From contig NZ_KI913949.1 of assembly GCF_000332095.2 (NCBI RefSeq), positions 287,506-351,505 of the forward strand: a stretch of DNA of 64,000 bases, given 5' to 3'. The DNA comes from Leptolyngbya sp. PCC 6406 (GTDB lineage: Bacteria > Cyanobacteriota > Cyanobacteriia > Phormidesmidales > Phormidesmidaceae). The translations under genes and the position numbers were made by a program. The notes beneath the pieces are model-generated. The model was not told the origin of the DNA and ran no database searches. It saw only the letters and a list, made by a program, of their open reading frames with translations. This document shows positions 42,651 through 50,977 of the stretch, piece by piece. Positions within the stretch are counted from its first letter, which is position 1. The number at the start of each line of letters is the position of its first letter.

Positions 42651-42674
42651 TGTCTCAGAAAACAGACCTATCGC

Positions 42675-44207
42675 CTAAGCGGTCTCCTTGGTGCGGGTGG
42701 TCTTATCACCCACCTTCTGGAAGAAGCCCCATTCCACCTGTTCCGCAGAGAGTTCGGGGTCAATACCCGCGAACACATCCCGGAATAGGGTACGAGACCC
42801 ATGCCAGATATGGCCAAAGAAGAACAACAGCGCAAACACCGCGTGGGCATAGGTAAACCAGCCTCGAGGACTAGTCCGGAATACCCCGTCAGATCCTAGG
42901 GTTTCGCGGTCAAACTCAAAGGGTTCACCCAATTGAGCCTTACGGGCAATGCGCTTAACTTGAGCCGGATCGGTGATGGTTTGACCCGCCAACTCTCCGC
43001 CATAGATCGTCGCGGTAACGCCGGTCTGCTCAAAGCTGTACTTTGAATCAGCTCGCCGGAAGGGAATATCTGCCCGAACAATGCCGTCCTTATCCACCAA
43101 CACAACAGGGAAGGTTTCAAAGAAGTTGGGGAGACGCCTTACCGACAACTCCCGGCCTTCCCCATCGGTAAAGACAGGGTGACCAATCCAGCCCTGGGCA
43201 ATGCCATCCCCAGTGTTCATGGGGCCGACCCGGAATAAACCACCCTTAGCAGGGCTGTTACCCACGTAGTCGTAGAAAGCAAGTTTCTCTGGAACAGCAG
43301 CATAGGCTTCAACAAGTGAGGCCCCTGTCGCCGTTTCGGCTTGAACCCGACGCTGGATTTCTTGCTGGAAGTAGCCACTATCCCACTGATAGCGGGTAGG
43401 ACCAAACAGCTCGATAGGAGTAGCAGCACTGCCATACCACATGGTCCCAGCCACCACAAAGGCAGCAAAAAACACAGCAGCAATACTGCTAGATAACACG
43501 GTTTCGATATTCCCCATCCGCAGTGCCTTATAGAGACGCTGTGGTGGACGAACGGTTAAGTGGAATAGACCCGCAATGATGCCGACGATACCAGCAGCGA
43601 TGTGGTGAGCCACAATACCACCGGGATTGAAGGGGTTAAACCCTCCAGGTCCCCATTCCGGGGCAACGGCTTGGACATGTCCGGTCAGACCATAGGGATC
43701 TGAAACCCACATACCAGGCCCCCAAAGGCCCGTGAGATGGAAGGCTCCAAAGCCGAAGCAGAGAAGCCCAGACAGGAAAAGATGGATGCCAAACATCTTG
43801 GGCAAGTCAAGAGCAGGCTCGCCAGTGCGGGGATCGCGAAATAGATCTAGATCCCAATAAACCCAGTGCCAGCAGGCTGCTAGGAACAGCAGACCCGATA
43901 GGACAATGTGGGCCGCTGCCACGCCTTCAAAGCTCCAGAAGCCAGGATCAGCAGCAGCGCCACCAGTGACGCTCCAGCCTCCCCAGGATTCAGTCACGCC
44001 GAGGCGTGCCATGAAGGGAAGTACAAACAGGCCCTGACGCCATATGGGGTTCAGGACGGGGTCGCTTGGATCAATTGTGGCTAGCTCAAACAAGGCCATA
44101 GAGCCTGCCCAGCCAGCCACCAAGGCTGTGTGCATGAGGTGTACAGAAATCAGCCGTCCTGGATCATTGAGGACCACTGTATGTACCCGGTACCAGGGTA
44201 GTCCCAT
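42675..44207 (-). CDS. psbB: Photosystem II CP47 chlorophyll protein
   Basis: A 510-residue CP47, the inner antenna of photosystem II in the thylakoid membrane. It starts [20 protein letters not shown] and has six membrane helices with chlorophyll-binding histidines ([58 protein letters not shown]), plus the large lumenal loop E with [20 protein letters not shown]. The ending [16 protein letters not shown] is normal. Length and order agree with orthologues. A 395-base spacer separates it from the divergent ferredoxin gene, and this must contain its promoter. Confidence 0.98.
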   Translation of the reverse strand: MGLPWYRVHTVVLNDPGRLISVHLMHTALVAGWAGSMALFELATIDPSDPVLNPIWRQGLFVLPFMARLGVTESWGGWSVTGGAAADPGFWSFEGVAAAHIVLSGLLFLAACWHWVYWDLDLFRDPRTGEPALDLPKMFGIHLFLSGLLCFGFGAFHLTGLWGPGMWVSDPYGLTGHVQAVAPEWGPGGFNPFNPGGIVAHHIAAGIVGIIAGLFHLTVRPPQRLYKALRMGNIETVLSSSIAAVFFAAFVVAGTMWYGSAATPIELFGPTRYQWDSGYFQQEIQRRVQAETATGASLVEAYAAVPEKLAFYDYVGNSPAKGGLFRVGPMNTGDGIAQGWIGHPVFTDGEGRELSVRRLPNFFETFPVVLVDKDGIVRADIPFRRADSKYSFEQTGVTATIYGGELAGQTITDPAQVKRIARKAQLGEPFEFDRETLGSDGVFRTSPRGWFTYAHAVFALLFFFGHIWHGSRTLFRDVFAGIDPELSAEQVEWGFFQKVGDKTTRTKETA

Positions 44208-44602
44208 CGACTACTCTCCTCCTCGTAAGGTTTCGACAGTTGTTTTGCAGGTTTTTTAAGGGCCGCAGATACTGATAAGCCTACCAGACTCCCTGCCGCT
44301 TCCTGACTTCAGGAGCGACAGATCGGACGGGTAGAGGAATGGTGCTGACGGGCAATGGCCGAATCGTCGATGTCACCATACCGGGCGGGAAAACCCTGCG
44401 ACGATTAGAACAGGTGCAAAAATGTATATGAAGTGTAACGATTGTGAATCCCTAGCGCAATATCCAGCAGTTACTGGGGCTCTGGGTCGATCTATGGGGT
44501 TGGTCTGAACAGGTTTTCATCAGAACCTCAACCCCTTAGGCTGGGCAGGGAACGGATAGGGACAGTTCTAGGCGGCAGTTGCGGCAGTTAAGGAGAATAG
44601 CA
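44208..44602. promoter_or_regulatory. Divergent promoter region of psbB and a ferredoxin gene
   Basis: The 395 bases between two divergent genes contain no open frame of interest. A small palindrome CTGACTTCAGG (about 44306) is seen. I could not assign -10/-35 boxes with confidence. AAGGAG precedes the ferredoxin ATG. Confidence 0.45.
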
Positions 44603-44908
44603 ATGGGAACGATTAAGTTTATCAACGAGGACCGGGAGGTTATCGCCGCCGATGGAGCGAATCTTCGCTTTAAAGCTATGGAGCAGGGAATTGACCTCTA
44701 TACCTTTGTGGGTAAGATGACGAACTGCGGCGGCTACGGTCAATGTGGCACCTGTGTGGTGGAAATTGCTGAGGGGATGGAAAATCTCTCTCCTCGTACG
44801 GCGGTGGAGGAGCGCAAACTCCGCAAACGGCCTGAAGCCTGTCGTTTAGCTTGTCAGGTGGTGGTCAATGGTCCTGTGAGTGTGATCACTAAGCCCCCCA
44901 AAAAGTAG
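44603..44908 (+). CDS. 2Fe-2S ferredoxin-like protein
   Basis: A 101-residue 2Fe-2S protein starting [20 protein letters not shown]. Cysteines in [14 protein letters not shown] and the later ACRLACQ match the C-x5-C-x2-C...C spacing of the cluster-binding ferredoxin fold. It is an electron carrier in cytosol or at the thylakoid surface. Location beside psbB, facing away, is typical in cyanobacteria, and a role in photosystem II assembly or cyclic electron flow is often guessed, not shown here. The start at 44603 is supported by AAGGAGAATAGCA; the longer frame from 44579 is not needed. Confidence 0.88.
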   Translation: MGTIKFINEDREVIAADGANLRFKAMEQGIDLYTFVGKMTNCGGYGQCGTCVVEIAEGMENLSPRTAVEERKLRKRPEACRLACQVVVNGPVSVITKPPKK

Positions 44909-44984
44909 ACTTTACAAAAATGCTCGTGGGTCTAGTGCTCGTGGGTGTTTTATCAAGACCTCTAGCCATTCGGACGGAGCACTA

Positions 44985-45025
44985 AGCAAAAAAAATCCCT
45001 GTGCCACGGCAACCCAGGGATTTCA
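44985..45025 (-). terminator. Terminator of the Fur-family gene
   Basis: On the minus strand AAATCCCTGGG and CACAGGGATTT form a stem that runs into TTTTTTTT. It lies about 70 bases after the stop of the Fur-family gene and faces the ferredoxin gene. Confidence 0.75.
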
Positions 45026-45093
45026 GTTAAACGCTTGTTGTCTATAAGAATCTCTGAGAATACCGATGTGAGGTAAATCTCTGTGCCGCTTTC

Positions 45094-45528
45094 CTAACTG
45101 TCCTTGAGGGATTTAGGGCCATTTACGGCCTCTGCTCCTACAACATCGACCTGTTGACAGTCGGGACAAAGGCCAAAAAATTCTAGGGTGTGGTAAAAAA
45201 TGCGGAACTGGTGGGTCTGGTGAAGCTGGGTTTCTAGGTCGTGGACCGGACACTCGTCAATGGGGATGGTGCGATCGCAGCGGAGACAGGTCAGGTGGTG
45301 GCGATCCTGCTGGGGCAAGCTATAGACCGACTCGCCGCTGGGGAGGGTTCGCATTTTCACTGCGCCTTCCAGTTTCAGGGCTTCTAACGCCCGGTAAACT
45401 GTGGCTAACCCGGTGCTGAACTGGTGGCTCCGCAGTTCTAGATAGAGATCCTGGGCCGAGACAGGGTGAGACTGGGCCTTCATCACCTGCAAAATCCGAT
45501 CCTGATTTCGTGTTCTGCGCTGCTTCAT
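45094..45528 (-). CDS. Fur family metalloregulator, probably Zur
   Basis: A 144-residue Fur-type repressor: N-terminal winged helix (ILQVMKAQSHPVSAQDLYLE; FSTGLATVYRALEAL), then the metal-binding half with HHLTCLRCDRTIPIDECPVH and FFGLCPDCQ carrying the two CxxC pairs of the structural zinc site. The IPIDECPVHDLE stretch resembles cyanobacterial Zur (FurB) more than Fur or PerR, so zinc sensing is suggested. It stands next to the 2Fe-2S gene but ends in its own terminator. Divergent purS starts 95 bases away, and a Zur box could lie in that gap, though I did not find a clear palindrome. Confidence 0.8.
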   Translation of the reverse strand: MKQRRTRNQDRILQVMKAQSHPVSAQDLYLELRSHQFSTGLATVYRALEALKLEGAVKMRTLPSGESVYSLPQQDRHHLTCLRCDRTIPIDECPVHDLETQLHQTHQFRIFYHTLEFFGLCPDCQQVDVVGAEAVNGPKSLKDS

Positions 45529-45622
45529 ACCTGAGCCCGAAAGCTTTCCTCCAGCTTAGACCAGAGGGGGATGGGGTAGGATGGGGATGCTTTAATACGG
45601 CCTTTGCTGCGGTTCTGACACT

Positions 45623-45895
45623 ATGCCCACTTACCAAGCTCAGATCTATGTCACCCTGCGCCCGTCGGTGCTGGACCCAGCGGGGACGGCCATCTGTGCG
45701 GGACTTCACCACATGGGGCACAGCACAGTCTCTGAGGTGCGGATTGGTAAGTACATTCAGGTGACGCTGACGGCGGCTAGTGAGGGAGATGCCGAGGTGG
45801 AATTGGATCGCATCTGTGACCAGCTTTTGGCGAATCCTGTGATCGAAAACTATCGCTTTGAGCTTCAGGTTCAACCCCAGGCGGTTTCAGTCTAG
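45623..45895 (+). CDS. purS: PurS subunit of FGAM synthase
   Basis: A 90-residue PurS (small subunit of phosphoribosylformylglycinamidine synthase), which bridges PurQ and PurL. TYQAQIYVTLRPSVLDPAGT, HHMGHSTVSEVRIGKYIQVT and the last NPVIENYRFELQ are typical. It is the first gene of a purS-purQ unit. Its TAG stop at 45893 forms the first three bases of MITE-like element R3, so the 3' end was touched by the insertion; the protein length is still normal to within a few residues. Confidence 0.95.
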   Translation: MPTYQAQIYVTLRPSVLDPAGTAICAGLHHMGHSTVSEVRIGKYIQVTLTAASEGDAEVELDRICDQLLANPVIENYRFELQVQPQAVSV

Positions 45896-46009
45896 TGTTC
45901 CGTCAGGAAAATTTTGACGGGTCGAAACCCGTCAAAATTCAACCCCAACTAAACTCCAGGATTTTGGTCACCTGTCAAGCATTACAAGCCTTAATTGACT
46001 GAGCATTAG
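45893..46009 (-). repeat. TAGTG MITE-like element R3 between purS and purQ
   Basis: From TAGTGTTCCGTCAGGAAAA to the inverted end TAATGCTCAGTCAATTAAG; internal hairpin GACGGGTCGAAACCCGTC and AACCCCAACTAAACTCCAGG. It is the inverse of 23466-23573. The element fills nearly the whole purS-purQ spacer. Confidence 0.8.
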
Positions 46010-46033
46010 TAACGAAAGGATTCAGGCAGAAGG

Positions 46034-46735
46034 ATGAAGGTTGGCATTATTGTTTTTCCGGGTTCTAACTGCGATCGCGATGTTGCCTATGTGACGCGGG
46101 ATGTTTTGCAGCAGCCTACTCGCCTGATCTGGCACGAAGACTCTGATCTGGGGGATGTGGATCTGGTGGTGGTACCGGGGGGGTTCAGCTATGGCGACTA
46201 TCTACGCTGTGGCGCGATCGCACGTTTTTCCCCCGCCCTCCAACAAACTGTGGCCCATGCCCAGCGGGGAGGCTTGGTCCTGGGTATTTGCAACGGGTTC
46301 CAAATTCTGACGGAGGCGGGGCTGCTGCCGGGAGCCTTGGTGCGGAATCGAGATTTGAACTTTATCTGCGATCGCGTTTCCCTGCGGGTGGAACAGACCG
46401 AGAGTCTATGGACCCAGCAGTACTCACCCCAGGCGGTGATTACCCTGCCCATTGCCCATGGCGAGGGCTGTTACTACGCCGATGCCGACACCTTGCAGGT
46501 ATTGGCGGATCGGGGCCAAATTCTGTTTCGCTACTGTGCTCCAGACGGCAGTGTGGATGCAGTCCATAATCCCAATGGCTCCCTGGGCAATATTGCCGGT
46601 CTCTGCAATCAGCGGGGCAATGTTCTGGGTATGATGCCTCACCCAGAGCGGGCCGCTGATCCGGTCCTAGGTAGCACCGATGGGCTACCGCTGTTCCACA
46701 GCGCCCTCAATGCCCTGGTGGGTGCAACGTTCTAG
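46034..46735 (+). CDS. purQ: PurQ subunit of FGAM synthase (glutaminase)
   Basis: A 233-residue class I glutamine amidotransferase: VGIIVFPGSNCDRDVAYVTR, VPGGFSYGDYLRCGAIA, the nucleophile elbow LGICNGFQIL with the catalytic cysteine and, near the end, GMMPHPERAADP with the His-Glu pair. PurQ releases ammonia from glutamine for FGAM synthesis. GAAGG precedes the ATG. It lies 138 bases after purS because a palindromic element has inserted between them. Confidence 0.96.
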   Translation: MKVGIIVFPGSNCDRDVAYVTRDVLQQPTRLIWHEDSDLGDVDLVVVPGGFSYGDYLRCGAIARFSPALQQTVAHAQRGGLVLGICNGFQILTEAGLLPGALVRNRDLNFICDRVSLRVEQTESLWTQQYSPQAVITLPIAHGEGCYYADADTLQVLADRGQILFRYCAPDGSVDAVHNPNGSLGNIAGLCNQRGNVLGMMPHPERAADPVLGSTDGLPLFHSALNALVGATF

Positions 46736-46754
46736 GTATTCAGGTATCAGGTAT

Positions 46755-47348
46755 TCAGGTATCAGGCGTTGAGAATTGCTGCCAATTCTCCGGGGTATTG
46801 CAGTTGAGTAGCAGCCCCGAGGGAACTTGGGGAATGGCCACTACGGGCTGATTCGCTAGCCATTTTTGAAAACTGCGGGTGCCGTCTGCGATCGCGGCCT
46901 TTAGGGCCGATTTGCAGGTCTGACGGTAGAACCCACAGAGGGGCTCCCAGCCTTGGGGATGGCGGGGCAGGTAGGCGATGACTTCAGGGGGGAGACTATC
47001 GAGCTGCTGGCTCCAGGTTTGCAGCACTGATGCCTCCAAGTTAGGTAAATCACAGGCCAGTAATAGTAGCCAGTCTGCCGTTACGGTAGCCCAGGCCAGG
47101 GACAGGGCCACGAGGGGACCGGGGGACCGTTCTGGGGTAGCGGGTTCTGGGATGAAATTGACAGCAGCCGGGACGTGGGACCGATAGCGATCGGGCCAGG
47201 GTGTTATCACCCCCACCGTTGGCGTGCAGGCCGCTGCCACAGTGCAAAGGTGGTGAATTAGGGGGCGATCGCCTCGGGGCAGCAGGGCTTTGTCCTGCCC
47301 CATACGGCGACTGTGGCCCCCTGCTAAAATCACTGCTGCCAGAGTCAT
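46755..47348 (-). CDS. mobA: Molybdenum cofactor guanylyltransferase MobA
   Basis: A 197-residue nucleotidyltransferase: the GTP-binding start AAVILAGGHSRRMGQDKALL, LLLLACDLPNLEASVL and the late LLLNCNTPENWQQF. It attaches GMP to molybdopterin to make the bis-MGD or MGD cofactor needed by enzymes such as nitrate reductase. The length is family typical. The ATG overlaps the stop of the upstream membrane protein by four bases (ATGA), so the two are coupled. It converges with purQ. Confidence 0.9.
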   Translation of the reverse strand: MTLAAVILAGGHSRRMGQDKALLPRGDRPLIHHLCTVAAACTPTVGVITPWPDRYRSHVPAAVNFIPEPATPERSPGPLVALSLAWATVTADWLLLLACDLPNLEASVLQTWSQQLDSLPPEVIAYLPRHPQGWEPLCGFYRQTCKSALKAAIADGTRSFQKWLANQPVVAIPQVPSGLLLNCNTPENWQQFSTPDT

Positions 47349-48091
47349 GGCCGCTGTTTGCCAGGGCGATTTCCAGGGCGATTCTGGGACTGCTGACGGT
47401 GGGTCTCGGCCCAGACATTGCCCTTAGTGAAGTAGATGGCGGCGGTGATGGCAGCTAATCCCATATAAAAGACCCGAATGCCCCACCCCGATAACCGAAA
47501 AATCAGAGAAATTAGGCCCGGTTCCACACCACTGTAACGGGTCAGTTCAGAGCGAAACCACTGATCATCATCATCTAGGCTCTGGAGAGTACTCAACTCC
47601 GTTGGCAGCAGTGGTGTGCGGACGGTGTAGAGAAAAAAGCCCCAAAGCCCTTCATGCCCGGTGGATTCCTGCAACAGGCGCTCGGTAATCTGCTCGGCTT
47701 GCTCGGGGAGTAGCCCGGAGTCGATCGTGACCTCCTGCACCCATAGCTCATGACGCACCCCATAGCTGCTGAGGAATACTAAAGGAACTGCGATCGCGAG
47801 AATCAGCCACCGTAGCCATCTAAACCAGGGCCGCACTAGCCAACGGGTCATGGCCCCTAGCCCCACCCCCAGCAGGGCAAAGATCAGCACATTGCTGACC
47901 TCCACCAGTTCCAAACTTTTCAGCAGCCCCCCCACAACCACAATGGAGTAGACATACTCCTCAGCAGCCCAAGCGGCTAGGCCCTTTAAGGCCATTAGGG
48001 CAACGATCAGCAGCACCGTCCCCAGCAGATAGGCTATTCCCTGACGCAGAGGACGAAATCCGCCCTGTTTAGCGGTGGTCTGACTGGACAT
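47345..48091 (-). CDS. Membrane protein, unknown function
   Basis: A 248-residue membrane protein with about four hydrophobic segments: YLLGTVLLIVALMALKGLAA, SNVLIFALLGVGLGAMTRWL, WLRWLILAIAVPLVFLSSYG and the C-terminal GWGIRVFYMGLAAITAAIYF. An extracytosolic domain of about 90 residues lies between the third and fourth. It is coupled to mobA by a four-base overlap. Family not recognised. Confidence 0.7.
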   Translation of the reverse strand: MSSQTTAKQGGFRPLRQGIAYLLGTVLLIVALMALKGLAAWAAEEYVYSIVVVGGLLKSLELVEVSNVLIFALLGVGLGAMTRWLVRPWFRWLRWLILAIAVPLVFLSSYGVRHELWVQEVTIDSGLLPEQAEQITERLLQESTGHEGLWGFFLYTVRTPLLPTELSTLQSLDDDDQWFRSELTRYSGVEPGLISLIFRLSGWGIRVFYMGLAAITAAIYFTKGNVWAETHRQQSQNRPGNRPGKQRP

Positions 48092-48189
48092 GGCTGGCGA
48101 TAGAAAATCCCCTTTTGGGGGCTCAAATGCGCCCCTACGATAGCACTGCCCACTCCCAGCGGCTCACGGAAATAAGAATCTGTATTGGA

Positions 48190-49386
48190 CTACAGATAAT
48201 TCATCGGATTAATAGGGTTGCCGTTTTGCCTGACCTCGAAGTGGAGGTGGGGACCCGTGGAGAGGCCCGTCGAGCCCACCGCCGCGATCGCTTGTCCCTG
48301 GGCCACATTTTGCCCCACATTCACATAGAGCTGGCTGGCATGGGCATAGAGGGTGGTGATGCCACCGCCATGGTCAAGGATGATGGTGCGGCCATAGCCG
48401 CCGTACCAGCCAGAGAAAATCACCTGCCCCGAATCGGCGGCGTGGATGGTAGTACCTTGGCTGGCCCCAAAGTCCACCCCACCATGGAATCGGTTGTAGC
48501 CCAAAATGGGGTGACGACGGTTGCCAAAGCCACTGGTAATGCGGCCATTGACAGGATAGATAAACCGTCCGCTACCCCGTACCACTCCGGTAGCTGCGGC
48601 CACCTTTTGGCGAATCAGGGCGGCGATACTGTCGGAGTCACGGGCCAGTTGGGCCTCGGCGGCTTCCAGGGCAGCACGATCTTGGTTAAGGCGGCCAATC
48701 AACTGGGTTTGCTCCCCCGCCTCCGCTTCGTACTGCTGCTTTTGGGACAGGAGTTTTTGCCGAATCAGAGCAACATTATTTTTTTGCTCCTCAACCACCG
48801 CCTGCTGATCTTGGATTTCCTGCGCCTTGGCCTGAAGGTTTTGCAACACGGTGCGATCAGCCCCAAATACCAGTCCCAGTTGGTAGCGGCGTTCGAGAAA
48901 TTCGTTGAAGTTTTCGCTTTGCAACAAAATGGCCCAGCCCTGGCTACCCCGCTGCCGCTGCATGAATTGCAGTCGGGCTACGGTGGCGGTTTGCATTGTT
49001 TGATAGGCGGACTCCGCAGCGACTAGATCCGTCTCTAGCTCTTGGAGGCGCGTTTCTGCCCGCTGGAGCTGATATTCCGTATCGGCAATCTGGGTGGTGG
49101 TGGCGGCAATGGTGTCCTGGAGATCGTTGAGCTTATCTTCGGCGGCGCTGGTTTGGTTTTGCAGTTGGTTGCGTTGCTGTTCCAGATTTGTCCGCTGCTG
49201 ATCGATTTCCTCCTTTTTTTGCTGGAGTTCCTCTACAGACTGGGCCACCAGCACTGGGGGATCTGCCCCCCAACTCTGGCCGACTCCAATTCCACTGCCG
49301 AAAACCACCAGGGCGATCGCTAGACCGAGGAGTCCCTGCCACCACCGCCCGATCTGTTTGCTTGAAGGGAATGGCCCAGCCTTCAT
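48190..49386 (-). CDS. M23 murein hydrolase/EnvC-like protein
   Basis: A 398-residue exported protein. A hydrophobic leader (WWQGLLGLAIALVVFGSGIG) precedes a long coiled coil (residues 45-265, VEELQQKKEEIDQQRTNLEQ) and a LytM/M23 domain: GRITSGFGNRRHPILG, HGGVDFG, GGGITTLYAHASQLYVNVGQ and HLHFEVRQNG, with all zinc ligands present. The EnvC/NlpD plan indicates peptidoglycan splitting or activation of amidases at division sites. Its ATG overlaps the stop of a decayed LysE-type gene (ATGA). Confidence 0.92.
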   Translation of the reverse strand: MKAGPFPSSKQIGRWWQGLLGLAIALVVFGSGIGVGQSWGADPPVLVAQSVEELQQKKEEIDQQRTNLEQQRNQLQNQTSAAEDKLNDLQDTIAATTTQIADTEYQLQRAETRLQELETDLVAAESAYQTMQTATVARLQFMQRQRGSQGWAILLQSENFNEFLERRYQLGLVFGADRTVLQNLQAKAQEIQDQQAVVEEQKNNVALIRQKLLSQKQQYEAEAGEQTQLIGRLNQDRAALEAAEAQLARDSDSIAALIRQKVAAATGVVRGSGRFIYPVNGRITSGFGNRRHPILGYNRFHGGVDFGASQGTTIHAADSGQVIFSGWYGGYGRTIILDHGGGITTLYAHASQLYVNVGQNVAQGQAIAAVGSTGLSTGPHLHFEVRQNGNPINPMNYL

Positions 49387-49657
49387 TCACCAACCGCCAG
49401 CGCAACAACACCAAAGACCAGAATGACCGTGCCAGCAACCCGATTTAACCACCTCAGTCGAGGGGGGTGAGGCGCGATCGCAAAAGATTCACAGTTCCAC
49501 TCAGGAACATCCACCATAGTGCGGATCCCCCTAAAACTCCCAGGACAAGTACCCCAGATTTAGCGTAATCTTGCCCGGATTCTACAATACCCAATCCAGC
49601 AAAGGTGGCAATGAAAGAGAAAATTGCCGCCGGATTGGTCAGGGTCAGAGTAGAGGT
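49383..49657 (-). pseudogene. Decayed LysE/RhtB-family exporter (C-terminal remnant)
   Basis: On the minus strand TLTNPAAIFSFIATFAGLGI, SGVLVLGVLGGSALWWMFLS and GTVNLLRSRLTP match the C-terminal half of LysE-type amino-acid exporters. Then the frame breaks at a run of six C (49462-49467) and RLRWLNRVAGTVILVFGVVA and LAVGE continue in the next frame to a TGA that overlaps the ATG of the M23 gene. The N-terminal half is missing, and a truncated R3 element stands immediately upstream (49690-49751). The gene is inactivated both by loss of its start and by frameshift. Confidence 0.75.
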
Positions 49658-49689
49658 TTATGCGCTAATAAATCAACCCTGCCCTGATG

Positions 49690-49751
49690 CGGTTGGGGGT
49701 AAATTTTGACGGGTCGAAGACCCGTCAAAATTTTCCTGACGGAACACTAGT
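49690..49751 (+). repeat. TAGTG MITE-like element R3, truncated copy
   Basis: The right half only: GGTTGGGGGTAAATTTTGAC, GGGTCGAAGACCCGTC and TTCCTGACGGAACACTAG. The left half is missing. It abuts the broken LysE gene. Confidence 0.75.
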
Positions 49752-49778
49752 ACACCCACAGAGCAAGCGCTACATCAC

Positions 49779-49806
49779 CTTTTCTTGAACGCCGTCAGGC
49801 TATACG
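49779..49806 (+). repeat. 25-base repeat also at the beta-lactamase-like gene end
   Basis: TTTCTTGAACGCCGTCAGG followed by CTATACGCC; 17353-17376 reads TTTCTTGAATGCCGTTAGG followed by CTATACACC. In the latter, the TTA is the complement of the gene's TAA stop. Confidence 0.5.
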
Positions 49807-49823
49807 CCTGAAAACCCAATCTG

Positions 49824-50885
49824 CTAGCGAATGGGAACAAATCCAGCTTCGTTGAGGAGATCCTGGCCTTGGCGGCTGAGCAGGAGGGCGGCATAGGCTT
49901 CCCCGGCCTGCTGATCAGCGCTGCCGTCCTCCCGCAGGATGACAAACATGCGACGGGTGATGGGGTAGTCACCGCTGCGAAATCCCTCCCGATTGAGTTG
50001 ATTGCGCTGGTCGGGACAGGCGCTAGGGGGGACGTAGGGTTCGGCGTAGGGCTGCACTAGGGCATTAGCTTCGTGACCAAGGGCGATGGGTTTGACAGTG
50101 CATTGCCCTACTACCTCAGGGGCAGAAGCGTAGTAAATTGCGCCGGGGGTGTCGCTGACCAAGCGCAGGGCTTCGGTGGTGGTGCCAGCGGTACGGACGC
50201 TGGCGGCCAAAGGGGATCCTCCCAGCACCGTATCGACGAAAAACTCAACGGTGCCCCCGGCACCGGGGCGCGATACGGCGGTAATGGCTAAATTGGGTCC
50301 CCCAACTTGGCTCCAGTTGGTGAGGCTGCCCAGATAAATATCCCGCAGTTGGGTCAGGGTCAAGCCCTCTACGGCCAGGTCTGGATGCACTGCGATCGCT
50401 AACCCCTCAATGGCCACCGGAATTTCCTTCAAACTGTAGCCCTGCTGCTCTGCCCGTTGCCGCTCCTCGGCATTGAGGGGGCGGGAGGACTGGGAAAAGG
50501 AAATTTGATTGCTTAGCAGCATCTCAATGCCTGTACCTGACCCCGGTGGCACACCGATGGGGTTGGTGTAGCGGAGTTGGAAGCTGGGATGAACCTGGGT
50601 CAGGATGGAATCCACCGTACCTCGTACGGGAGCCCAGGTGGTGCTGCCACCATAGGCAAAAACCCCAGCGGGGACGCTGTCAACCTGGGCAAAGGTCTCG
50701 ACCCCCGTCGTCGCTAGGGTGCTATCGGAATTGTTCGGTGTCGTCGCGCTGGGGGTGTTGCCCCCCATGAGGCTGCCCAGGTTGAAATCACCGCTGCGAC
50801 TAAACCACCAGAGACCGCCACCAATTAGGCCCGCTGTAATTAAGAGGGAGGCAATCAATACCGGGGTCTCGCGGTTGCTACTCAT
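49824..50885 (-). CDS. PstS-like phosphate-binding protein
   Basis: A 353-residue substrate-binding protein. A single membrane-anchoring segment (VLIASLLITAGLIGGGLWWF) is followed by a Ser/Thr/Asn-rich linker and a PBP-like_2 domain: FAYGGSTTWAPVRGTVDSIL, PGSGTGIEMLLSNQISFSQS, GLTLTQLRDIYLGSLTNWSQ, and VSRPGAGGTVEFFVDTVLGG, as in PstS/SphX phosphate proteins. No Pst permease genes are near, so this is an orphan binding protein or phosphate sensor. ATG 50885 gives a normal membrane leader; the longer open frame is not needed. Confidence 0.85.
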   Translation of the reverse strand: MSSNRETPVLIASLLITAGLIGGGLWWFSRSGDFNLGSLMGGNTPSATTPNNSDSTLATTGVETFAQVDSVPAGVFAYGGSTTWAPVRGTVDSILTQVHPSFQLRYTNPIGVPPGSGTGIEMLLSNQISFSQSSRPLNAEERQRAEQQGYSLKEIPVAIEGLAIAVHPDLAVEGLTLTQLRDIYLGSLTNWSQVGGPNLAITAVSRPGAGGTVEFFVDTVLGGSPLAASVRTAGTTTEALRLVSDTPGAIYYASAPEVVGQCTVKPIALGHEANALVQPYAEPYVPPSACPDQRNQLNREGFRSGDYPITRRMFVILREDGSADQQAGEAYAALLLSRQGQDLLNEAGFVPIR

Positions 50886-50977
50886 AGAAACGTTAGAACT
50901 CCAGATTTCTACCAGGGCGGTCTTTATGGGCGTTGGACTCCAGGGCTGGATTGCCCTCAAGCGGCTAAAAAAAGATC

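Noticed and set aside
45320-45874. 184-residue minus-strand frame
   Set aside because: Runs through the Fur-family and purS genes in other frames; composition is not protein-like.
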